Below, piece by piece: positions 9,896 to 18,848 of a stretch of DNA of 64,000 bases. Made by a program: the position numbers and the translations under genes. Origin of the DNA: Profftia tarda. Lineage in GTDB: Bacteria > Pseudomonadota > Gammaproteobacteria > Enterobacterales > Enterobacteriaceae. Location of the stretch: positions 1 through 64,000 of the forward strand of contig NZ_LR890047.1 of the NCBI RefSeq assembly GCF_904848675.1. The letters run 5' to 3'. Within the stretch, counting starts at the first letter, position 1. Every line of letters starts with the position of its first letter. Below the pieces are notes generated by a model. It was not told the origin of the DNA. It made no database searches and saw nothing but the letters and a program-made list of their open reading frames with translations.

Positions 9896-11527
9896 ATGAC
9901 AGCTAAAGCTAAAGATGTGAAATTTGGTGATGCTGCACGCGTAAAGATGTTGTGTGGTGTAAATATTTTAGCAGATGCAGTTAAAGTAACTTTAGGTCCT
10001 AAAGGGCGTAATGTTATTCTAGATAAATCTTTCGGTTCTCCTACTATAACTAAAGATGGCGTTTCTGTTGCACGTGAAATCATACTAGAAAATAAGTTTG
10101 AAAACATGGGTGCACAGATGGTGAAAGAAGTTGCTTCCAAAGCAAATGATGCTGCAGGTGATGGTACTACTACAGCAACCGTACTAGCACAGGCTATAGT
10201 AAAAGAAGGCCTCAAAGCTGTTGCAGCTGGTATGAACCCAATGGATCTTAAGCGTGGGATCGATAAAGCTGTAGTTGCTGCAGTTGAAGAATTAAAAAAA
10301 CTATCGGTGCCTTGTTCTGATTCTAAGGCAATTGCTCAAGTAGGTAGTATTTCTGCTAATTCTGAAGAAACTGTTGGCAAGTTGATTGCTGAAGCAATGG
10401 AAAAAGTTGGTAAAGAAGGTGTTATAACGGTTGAAGAGGGCAATGGGTTACAAGACGAATTAGATGTAGTCGAAGGCATGCAATTTGATCGCGGATATCT
10501 CTCTCCGTATTTCATCAACAAGCCAGAAACAGGTTCTGTCGAATTGGAAAACCCTTTCATTCTTTTAGCAGATAAAAAAATATCTAATATCCGTGAAATG
10601 CTTCCAATTTTAGAATCTGTAGCTAAATCAGGTAAACCTTTATTGATTATTGCTGAAGACGTTGAAGGAGAAGCATTGGCAACATTAGTAGTAAATACAA
10701 TGCGTGCCATTGTCAAAGTAGCTGCAGTAAAAGCACCTGGTTTCGGTGATCGCCGCAAAGCAATGTTGCAAGATATTGCTACCTTAACTGGTGGCTCTGT
10801 TATTTCTCAAGAAATTGGTCTAGAGCTTGAAAAAGCAACTTTAGAAAATCTTGGGCAAGCTAAGCGCGTCGTCATAAATAAAGACAATACAATTATCATT
10901 GATGGTATAGGTGCAGAATCTGCTATACATAGTAGAATTGCTCAGATCCACCAACAGATTCAAGATGCTACTTCTGACTATGACCGTGAAAAATTGCAGG
11001 AACGTGTTGCTAAGTTAGCTGGTGGTGTTGCAGTAATTAAAGTCGGTGCTGCGACTGAAGTTGAAATGAAAGAGAAAAAAGCACGTGTTGAAGACGCCTT
11101 GCATGCAACTCGTGCAGCTGTAGAAGAAGGTGTTGTTCCTGGTGGTGGTGTAGCTCTTATCCGTGTTGCAAGCAAGTTATCTGTACTGCAGGGTGCCAAT
11201 GAAGATCAGAATGTGGGTATTAAAGTTGCTTTGCGTGCTATGGAAGCTCCATTACGCCAGATCGTTATTAATGCCGGTGAAGAAGCTTCAGTCATAGCTA
11301 ACAATGTGAAAAAAGGTACAGGAAATTATGGCTATAACGCATATTCTGAAGAGTACGGCGATATGATAACCATGGGTATTCTGGATCCAACCAAAGTTAC
11401 TCGTTCTTCTTTACAGTATGCTGCGTCTATTGCTGGTTTAATGATTACTACTGAATGTATGGTAACCGATCTACATGATGATAAACCAGATGCTGGCAGC
11501 TCTTCTGGGATGGGTGGAATGATGTAA
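9896..11527 (+). CDS. groL: GroEL chaperonin, copy 2 (conserved body, short tail)
   Basis: This ATP-driven chaperonin has 543 residues and starts MTAKAKDVKFGD, two residues longer at the N-terminus than copy 1. The ATP loop GDGTTT (residues 88-93) and the RVEDAL catalytic Asp are present. Internal segments such as SVPCSDSKAIAQVG, LIAEAMEKVGKEG and INKPETGS match E. coli better than copy 1 does. Two things are odd. The conserved Arg in KMLRGVN is Cys20 here. The usual repeated GGM tail is reduced to SSSGMGGMM, so the flexible C-terminal tail inside the cavity is very short. A terminator follows at 11601. This is probably the main chaperonin by conservation, but expression is unknown. Confidence 0.98.
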   Translation: MTAKAKDVKFGDAARVKMLCGVNILADAVKVTLGPKGRNVILDKSFGSPTITKDGVSVAREIILENKFENMGAQMVKEVASKANDAAGDGTTTATVLAQAIVKEGLKAVAAGMNPMDLKRGIDKAVVAAVEELKKLSVPCSDSKAIAQVGSISANSEETVGKLIAEAMEKVGKEGVITVEEGNGLQDELDVVEGMQFDRGYLSPYFINKPETGSVELENPFILLADKKISNIREMLPILESVAKSGKPLLIIAEDVEGEALATLVVNTMRAIVKVAAVKAPGFGDRRKAMLQDIATLTGGSVISQEIGLELEKATLENLGQAKRVVINKDNTIIIDGIGAESAIHSRIAQIHQQIQDATSDYDREKLQERVAKLAGGVAVIKVGAATEVEMKEKKARVEDALHATRAAVEEGVVPGGGVALIRVASKLSVLQGANEDQNVGIKVALRAMEAPLRQIVINAGEEASVIANNVKKGTGNYGYNAYSEEYGDMITMGILDPTKVTRSSLQYAASIAGLMITTECMVTDLHDDKPDAGSSSGMGGMM

Positions 11528-11600
11528 TAAACCTTTAAACTATAGAAGGTTACAGTCTATATTAATACTAATAATTCTAAAATGTTGATGGTGACATTTC

Positions 11601-11630
11601 TTGCCCCCCTTTTTAAAGGGGGGCAATTTT
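11601..11630 (+). terminator. Terminator of groESL copy 2
   Basis: A perfect 12-base stem (11601-11612 with 11615-11626) contains six consecutive G-C pairs and is followed by TTTT. It lies 73 bases after the groL stop and is a classic Rho-independent terminator. Confidence 0.9.
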
Positions 11631-12044
11631 ATAATTATTTTTTTACTCTTGATTTAATTTAAAATTCTATTGTATCTATATTCTTGTTTAGTGATACTAA
11701 AACCCAGGGTTTATTGTGTAACTTTGTTTGTTGTTTTAGAATTAATTTTTAATAAAAATTAAACCGCTATTTTTGATATCTATATTCTGTATTCTCATTA
11801 CGTATACACTACACAGAGAGTAACTAAAAACTATTACAACAGGATATAGCGATATAATCTCTTGGAGCCTATGTTTTGTCATTAATACAGATTAAAGATC
11901 ATACAAAAAATGATTATAATCATTAGGTTATCTGTATCAGTTTATTAGTTAGATCAACCAAGTATTTATTTCTTAGATTGCTAAATTAGCATGTTATTAG
12001 ATATTTTTATAAAATATATTTCTATGGAAATAGATAATATTATT

Positions 12045-12090
12045 AATCTTTACAAGATACATTAGTTATCTAATGTATCTTGTAAAGATT
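12045..12090. repeat. Perfect 21-base inverted repeat with 4-base loop
   Basis: The arms at 12045-12065 and 12070-12090 are exact reverse complements around TTAT. No gene lies within about 500 bases, and there is no T-run typical of a terminator on either side. Confidence 0.8.
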
Positions 12091-12366
12091 TGATGAATTC
12101 TATTAAATTATTTCTTATAATAAAGATGCAAATGCATATATTCAATATTTAATAATAGTGTAGCTACTTAAATAATAATATACCCGTACTTCTTAAATGA
12201 GAGTAACTCTTTCTACCTCATAAAATTAGTAAAATAATAAATATATCTGTATCATTGACAGGTATTATCTTTACTTTTATGCATTTTAAATGCTTGTATT
12301 GATATTAATGTAGTATATTTCTAATGCACATTAGAAATTAATAATAATTAATTATTTTATATGTTC

Positions 12367-12402
12367 TTTTATATACTCTAATATGGATTAGAGTATATAA
12401 AA
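12367..12402. repeat. Perfect 16-base inverted repeat with 4-base loop
   Basis: The arms at 12367-12382 and 12387-12402 are exact reverse complements around ATGG. The outer ends are T and A runs, so it could act as a terminator in either direction, although no adjacent gene survives. Confidence 0.75.
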
Positions 12403-13179
12403 TATATTGTATCTTTAATATTATTTTATCTTTTATTCTCTTTCTGAGAAGCATTAAATAAATTTTACAATAAATGAACAACTCTATGTAATATGATTTA
12501 TCATTTTTTATTTCTAGCTAAGCTAGCGCTAATTATACTGCATTAATATTGCACCAGGATCTTTTGAATACTTTATCTTCATGCAATGAATGAGTTAATA
12601 TATTTTATTTATCATTATTCTAAAATTAGAGTATGATAAATTAAAGTGCATCTAACTTATTATTTAAGTTAATTCAGAGTGTAATGTACTTTTGTATATA
12701 AATATCTAAGAGATAGTGTATACTTTTTATTTCAGTTATAGAAAGTATAAAGAGTTATTTATATTATAATGGTGTTTATTGAATAATTTTTTAAAAGATT
12801 AAATAAGTATAATTTCTAGATTGATTAGATATCTTAGATAAGATATAGTCATTTTTTTAAGAAATTATTTCAATATTTTAATAATTTCTTTAATCTTTTT
12901 AATACAAACCATATTAAATAAAATGGATCTTATTTATATTTTAATTATAAATTAACTAGTCTTTAAATCAAATTTTTTAAAAAGAAATAAATTAGTTAAT
13001 TGTATGATTGATTAATGTTATAAAACTTTGTCTTTATCTTATAAAGATTCTGTTCTAAAATAAGAAATATTATTTGTTTGACTATTATCTTATGTCATGT
13101 ATAAAGATTATTATTAGTTTATCTATAATATCTAATAGCATAATCATATTATCATAATTATTAAAAGCATTAATACTAA

Positions 13180-14133
13180 TTAAACATATTTCTCAAGATA
13201 TAGCTCTGCATCTAGAGCAGCCATACAACCTGTGCCTGCCGAGGTGATAGCTTGACGATATATGTTATCCATTACATCTCCTGCAGCAAATACACCTGGA
13301 ATGCTAGTTTGAGTCATCCTGCCCTCAGAATACCCACATACTTTTATATAACCGTTTTGTAGTTCCAATTGACCTTTAAAAATATCAGTATTAGGCTTAT
13401 GTCCTATTGCTACGAACACACCGTTCACTCTTAATATTTTAGTTTTATCGCAATTAATTGCTTTAATAAGTAATGCATTAACTCCTGTGCAATCCCCAAA
13501 CACTTCTTTCACTTTATAATTAGTATGAAGTACTATATTACCATTTATTACTTTATCCATTATGCGTGCAGTAAGAATTTTTTCAGCACTAAAAGTGTCA
13601 CGACGATGAATCAGATGAACCTTAGAAGCGATTTTAGATAAATATAGGGTTTCTTGAATTGCGGTATTTCCTCCACCAATTACAGCCACCTCTTGATTAC
13701 GATAAAAGAAACCATCACAAGTTGCGCAGGCGGAAATACCACGACCTTTGAATTTTTCTTCGGAAGGCAAGCCAAGATATTTTGCAGTAGCTCCAGTTGC
13801 AATGATTACTGCATCACAAGTATATTCTTGATATCCTCCAAAAAGACGGAAAGGATGATGCTGTAAATCAACGTGTTCGATATTATCTACGATTATTTTA
13901 GTGTTGAATTTTGTCGCATGCGTTTGCATTCGACTCATTAAATCAGGTCCTGTAAGACCTTCTGGATCTCCAGGCCAGTTTTCTACATCAGTAGTAGTCA
14001 TTAGTTGGCCACCTTTGTGAATTCCAGTAATTAATAGAGGATCAAGGTTAGCGCGCGCTGTATAAATTGCTGCTGTGTATCCAGCAGGTCCTGAACCTAA
14101 AATTATTATTTTGCTATGTTTAATATTTTCCAT
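13180..14133 (-). CDS. trxB: Thioredoxin reductase
   Basis: TrxB is a cytosolic FAD enzyme that reduces thioredoxin with NADPH. The protein has 317 residues; E. coli has about 321. I set the start at 14133 (MENIKHSKIIILGSGPAG), where it aligns with the family; the frame is open 18 codons upstream. The FAD motif GSGPAG is at residues 13-18, the redox-active CATC at 136-139 and the NADPH motif GGGNTA just after 150. The C-terminal SIPGVFAAGDVMD motif is intact. In E. coli, trxB and ftsK flank lrp divergently. Here the 1-kb gap to ftsK has the same arrangement without lrp. Confidence 0.97.
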   Translation of the reverse strand: MENIKHSKIIILGSGPAGYTAAIYTARANLDPLLITGIHKGGQLMTTTDVENWPGDPEGLTGPDLMSRMQTHATKFNTKIIVDNIEHVDLQHHPFRLFGGYQEYTCDAVIIATGATAKYLGLPSEEKFKGRGISACATCDGFFYRNQEVAVIGGGNTAIQETLYLSKIASKVHLIHRRDTFSAEKILTARIMDKVINGNIVLHTNYKVKEVFGDCTGVNALLIKAINCDKTKILRVNGVFVAIGHKPNTDIFKGQLELQNGYIKVCGYSEGRMTQTSIPGVFAAGDVMDNIYRQAITSAGTGCMAALDAELYLEKYV

Positions 14134-15151
14134 AAATTGCTCTTTTATTTTATTTACAAAATAACCAGCTGATAAGAAAATTATCATTTCTCTTTGAAGA
14201 TCACTTTAAAAATTATAGTTTTATTTTATACTTACAGTGATGATACTATTTTTCTTTTGATTCTCAACAAAATACTTTGCAATATTATACAAACTATAAC
14301 ATAACATTTAATATATTATTAATTTGACTCAATTCAATGCATTAAGTATATTTTAGATACTATAAGAGTAAAAGGTTTGCTAAACATTAAATTATCCTAA
14401 ATCAGAAGGAATGATGATGTTTACAATTAATGCAAGTTAAATTTGACGCCAAAATAAAGAAGATAATATTGAGGTAACATTGAACAGGGCAAGAAAATAC
14501 GATTAATGTAAAACTATAACATTATAGATAAGACAATTTATGTCTAATAAATTGTTTATAAAGCATAATATATTGATATTTATTGATTAAAATATTACAT
14601 GTATTTCTAGTCACTATTTGTGAAACATTTCTCTTTTATTTTTTTGAGGATGTAATTAAAGGCTATACAAGCCAAATTGGCATAGAATTAATTATTTATA
14701 TAATTCTTAGAATTAGTATAGCTTACATAGATATTCTGAAATGTTTACTATAAGATGTTATGAGCAGAGGAAACCTTCTTAAACTCTGAAGTAATTATTG
14801 AGTATCTAAAGTTTAGAGTTATTTAATCTTTTAAAGATATCGATCTTATTTGAAGTATCTGTTTTTTATTTTTAAAATCCTACTGCACTTGCGTATTTGT
14901 TAGGTAGATGAATCTTTCAGGTATTGACATGAGATGTTAATGGAATCAATTCTCTAATCATGAACCCTTAAAAATGTTTGCATATGTAAAGTTAGTCATT
15001 TATCTTCCCTGTTATTTCTTTGTATCATTTTATCTTGATAAAATATCATATTTATTCTTATAATTTTATGTTTTTTAAAAAATTTATAAATTATTTTATT
15101 CATTCTTTACTAAGAGTGATGTTAAATAAATAAGTTAGGAGAATAATAATA
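14134..15151. other. Gap in the ancestral lrp position
   Basis: In E. coli the divergent trxB and ftsK genes are separated by lrp and its spacers, roughly 1.2 kb. The gap here is about 1.0 kb. I could not align any part of it with Lrp, so loss by erosion in place is inferred from position and size only. Confidence 0.45.
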
Positions 15152-15228
15152 TTGAAATATAAATGTTTAGAAAATGAGAGAATTCTATTAAAAATAATTA
15201 AAAAAAAAATCTATTACACCAAATATTC

Positions 15229-15813
15229 GTGATTGGAGGAATGTTATTTTTTATTTATCTCATGATTTCATTGTTCAGCTTTAATCCATCCGATCCGACT
15301 TGGTTACAAACAGGAGGGAGCGCATCTATTAAGAATATTGGAGGGAAAATGGGTGCATGGATCGCTGATACTATCTTTTTCTTTTTTGGTATAATAGGAT
15401 ACATTATCCCACTAAGCATGCTTGCTTTACATTGTCTAATCTTTAGCAAAGATTACAAGATAAGTAGTATACATTATTTTAATATTTCAGTAAAAATTAT
15501 TGGTATGTTACTGGTAATATTAACTTCCTGCAGCCTAGCATCGCTAAATTGTCATGATGTTTATTCTCCTTCTCTGGGCGGAGTTATAGGGATTCTATTT
15601 AATAAATACTTGAATACTACAATAGGAAATAATAATGTAATTATGTTTTTGTTACTATTTGTTATGTGGTTTATTGGTATTAGATTTTTTACTGGATGGT
15701 CTTGGTTGAGTATAGTTGAGAAGTTTGGTATTTTTTTGCGGATACTTATAACCTGTATAAGTCACTATTTTATTTATACTTGGAAAATTATTACCTATTT
15801 TTCAAGAAGATAG
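15229..15813 (+). CDS. ftsK: FtsK N-terminal membrane domain only (truncated, probable poly-A frameshift)
   Basis: FtsK anchors to the septum through an N-terminal membrane domain needed for division; its C-terminal motor moves DNA. This 194-residue frame (GTG start at 15229) covers only the membrane part. SFNPSDPTWLQTGG, GAWIADTIFFFFGIIGY, LTSCSLASLN and FTGWSWLSIVEKFG match E. coli FtsK and give about four membrane segments. E. coli FtsK has 1329 residues; the linker and motor are gone. An AGGAGA site followed by TTG at 15152 opens a frame ending ILLKIIKKK at an A10 tract (15200-15209). Joining it to the main frame needs a -1 shift or one extra A, and would restore the missing N-terminus. 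After the TAG at 15811 the same frame stays open about 30 codons. It is either a functional FtsK-N or a decaying gene. Confidence 0.8.
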   Translation: MIGGMLFFIYLMISLFSFNPSDPTWLQTGGSASIKNIGGKMGAWIADTIFFFFGIIGYIIPLSMLALHCLIFSKDYKISSIHYFNISVKIIGMLLVILTSCSLASLNCHDVYSPSLGGVIGILFNKYLNTTIGNNNVIMFLLLFVMWFIGIRFFTGWSWLSIVEKFGIFLRILITCISHYFIYTWKIITYFSRR

Positions 15814-17714
15814 GTAGATGTGCTGATTCAAGAAAATAATCATGTGTCTGTTTTCATGGGAAATAAACAATTAACTAAAAGAGCTGATTATAAAAATAAT
15901 GTTATTATATGATGCGATAATAATTATCCTGAAATTATTAATAATAATTAAAATTTTCTTCAGAAAAAGCATGATAACAAGATAATAGTTATTGATAACA
16001 AATCAAGTAACGTTTTTCTGTGTATTTATTTATGTATTTATTGACAAAATAAAAATATTTTTATTTCTCTTTTTGTTTTGATATAGTTCAAGCAGATTAT
16101 ATTCTTGGGTTCTACATTACTCTAGCAACCTCATATATAATTCCGGAGTTTGTAAAATCAATGGGTAATATTTGTATTCATTTTGTACAATTCTACAAGA
16201 GATCATAATTAATTTTAGTACAAATAGGATATTCTATTTGGATTGCAAAATTATTGATCCTGCTATGGATTAAAAGAATATTTCACTCCCTTCTAGAAAT
16301 TTCATACTTGTGCTCTTTAATACTTATATTGTATGCATTGACTACTGCTAATAATTTTATACATTCTCGGGAATTAAATAGTTTGGCTTATTAAATAAAT
16401 AACATGTCTAATATCAAGCAAGAATCACTAATTACAAGTCTATAGAGTTTTGGCGTTACTATATTCTCTCTTTTGTCGGAAGATTATACTTCTCCTGTAA
16501 TTATATTATGAGGAATCTTAGGAACAATCAATGCTTTGCTAAAATACTTATACATAATATTTCTTTCTGATGAAAAAAAGCGCACTGCAATTGACATAGG
16601 GTGCAGTAGCAAGCAGATGTAATGAATAAAATGATAGATTAAATACTTTAAGATGTAAAATATGACTCCCCCACGATAAGTTCCATCTTACGATAAATTT
16701 AAAGTATTTTAAATCGAAATTGTTTTTAAAAACAATATATGATAGAGAAATTTTTTCTCTGAGCTGTATAATATAGATATTAGTCTAGAAAATAAGAGAA
16801 GGAAATCCCATTTTTGTAAAATTTTTTACGTATAAGATCATTTGTTTGCCTGGAATATCCTGGTTAATGATAAGGCTTTATTTTAGATAAATATCTATTC
16901 CATATTTTATATACTTTAATATGTTCTTATTAATACAATAGATAGTTCTAAAAATTTCAAATAATATAATTAATTTATTTTTGTTCTTTTATTTTTCTTT
17001 TATTCCCAAAGACTAATGAGATTAGTCGCGTGATATTGACTGAATAAATTTTTTGCTATTAATAAATATTTATTACTCAATCAGAAAAAATAATATTGCA
17101 ATTATATATACAAATATTTTTCTGAAAACACGTAATACACTATTACAGATCATTTTACAAAAATTTTTTATGTGTTGATTTATTGATAAATAATTTCTAA
17201 TAAAACGATTCAACAGTAGTTGTTCTTTAGTAAACGTCGTGTACTTTTAGCAGTCTTATTAGATTGCATTGATATCTATAGTTCTTTGGATGAATACTAA
17301 TTAATACAAATTACTGGAATAGTCATGGTGTGACTATTTATTCTATTTTAATAGAATAAATATATACCTCAAAAAAGTTTATGATATTGATTTATGCAAT
17401 GAATATTTATATAAATCAGTTATGTTACTTGATTACTGGTGCTTTTGAGTATACAACTAATAGTTGTAACATGAGATTGAATTCACTTTAGAAAACTAAA
17501 TTTTAGAATAAAGATTAACAATCACTAATTCAATCTTTTCTGAAACTGATTCAACAATCCAGTTAAATATCAATATATTGATATTTAAATATGGAGATTA
17601 ATAATTTTTTTAAAATACTACATATATTTCTATTATTGCTTTATGCATCGTCGTTATTCATTTCTAATCTAATTCAAATCTTTTTATTAGAAAAATGAAG
17701 GAAAAGGAAGAAAA
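15814..17714. other. Gene-free region between truncated ftsK and hcaT
   Basis: This is 1.9 kb, shorter than the missing ftsK linker plus motor (about 3.4 kb). The first ~100 bases continue the ftsK frame without stops (VDVLIQENNHVSVFMGNK...) and may be linker remnant. Hydrophobic stop-free blocks at about 16080-16630 lie in different frames and could be a dead membrane-protein gene, but I cannot identify one. Confidence 0.5.
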
Positions 17715-18848
17715 ATGTTGCCGTCTGCAAGTTGGTTAGGACTTAGTTACTTTACTTATTTTTTCTCTTTTGGTATTTTTTTGCCGTTCTGGAGCTTATG
17801 GCTGAAAGGAGAGCATGTTTCTCCAGAATCAATTGGTATATTGCTTGGCATAGGGATGATATCTCGTTTTATTGGTAGTCTATTGATTGCTCCTGCTGTT
17901 AAAAGAACTTCTAAGCTGATTATTGCTATTCGCCTAATTTCTCTCCTGGCTCTATTTTTTTCTATAGCATTTGCATTTTGCAACTCTTGGTCTAGTCTTT
18001 TAGTAGTAATAGCAGGTTTTAGTTTATTCTATGGCCCTCTCATCCCATTGACAGATTCTTTAGCCGCTATTTGGCAGCGTCAAGTTGGCTTAGATTATGG
18101 AAAGGTACGTTTGTGGGGCTCAATAGCCTTTGTGATTGGTTCAGCTGTTACTGGAGAGGCAGTAAATATTTTTGGGCATAAAGCTATTATATACTCCCTG
18201 TGGGCTGCATTAATAAGCATGTTACTTGGAATGATGCTACGTCCCCACAATATGCCTGAGGATGTTCTTCAAGAAAATACAGAACAGCATAGCACAACTT
18301 GGAGAAAATTACTGACAGAATCCTCAGTTTGGCGTTTTTTATTATGCGCTTCCTTGCAGCAAGGAGCCCATGCTGCTTATTATGGATTTAGCACTATTTA
18401 TTGGCAGGAAGCCGGATATACTGCATCAATTGTCGGTTATTTATGGGCACTAGGAGTTGTTGCTGAAATATTTATTTTTGCATTCAGTAAAAGTTTGTTG
18501 AGCCATGTATCTGTTTCTCGGTTATTACTAATATCTTGTGTATGCGCTGTAATTCGCTGGATTTTAATGGGATCTACTACTGCTTTACCTTTGCTTATTA
18601 TGATGCAACTCTTGCATGCTGGTTCTTTTACTGTCTGTCATCTAGCGGCTATGCGTTTTATTGCTGCTCGTCAAGGTCCGGATGTAATACGACTACAGGC
18701 AGTGTATTCCGCGTTAGGTATGGGAGGTAGTGTTGCAATCATGACTATGGTGTCGGGATTCCTATTTAAACATTATCACGGAGACATTTTCTATGTTATG
18801 GCATTAGTTGTGCTACCAGTATTTTTCTTTCGAATCAAAATAAAATAG
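17715..18848 (+). CDS. hcaT: Major facilitator superfamily transporter, HcaT type
   Basis: This inner-membrane secondary transporter has 377 residues and about 12 predicted membrane segments. In E. coli HcaT is annotated as a putative 3-phenylpropionate importer. The start follows an AAGGAA ribosome binding site. The match runs end to end: WLGLSYFTYFFSFGIFLPFW at the N-terminus, then DYGKVRLWGSIAFVIGSAVTG, LQQGAHAAYYGFSTIYW, HAGSFTVCHLAAMRFIAARQ and IRLQAVYSALGMGGS. The frame is intact in a genome that has shed most genes, which suggests selection. The aromatic-acid catabolic genes that would explain the E. coli role are not nearby, so the transported substrate here is unknown. No operon partner is present. 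Confidence 0.9.
   Translation: MLPSASWLGLSYFTYFFSFGIFLPFWSLWLKGEHVSPESIGILLGIGMISRFIGSLLIAPAVKRTSKLIIAIRLISLLALFFSIAFAFCNSWSSLLVVIAGFSLFYGPLIPLTDSLAAIWQRQVGLDYGKVRLWGSIAFVIGSAVTGEAVNIFGHKAIIYSLWAALISMLLGMMLRPHNMPEDVLQENTEQHSTTWRKLLTESSVWRFLLCASLQQGAHAAYYGFSTIYWQEAGYTASIVGYLWALGVVAEIFIFAFSKSLLSHVSVSRLLLISCVCAVIRWILMGSTTALPLLIMMQLLHAGSFTVCHLAAMRFIAARQGPDVIRLQAVYSALGMGGSVAIMTMVSGFLFKHYHGDIFYVMALVVLPVFFFRIKIK

Larger units (their letters stand above)
11631..13179. other. Gene-free region between groL copy 2 and trxB, rich in perfect hairpins
   Basis: This is about 1.55 kb with no supported gene. It contains several perfect inverted repeats: 12045-12090 (21-base stem), 12317-12338 (10-base stem), 12367-12402 (16-base stem) and 12859-12890 (11-base stem). 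Confidence 0.6.

Noticed and set aside
16080..16630. Series of hydrophobic stop-free blocks suggesting a dead membrane-protein gene
   Set aside because: The blocks lie in different frames, none matches a family I know, and AT-rich DNA encodes hydrophobic residues by default.
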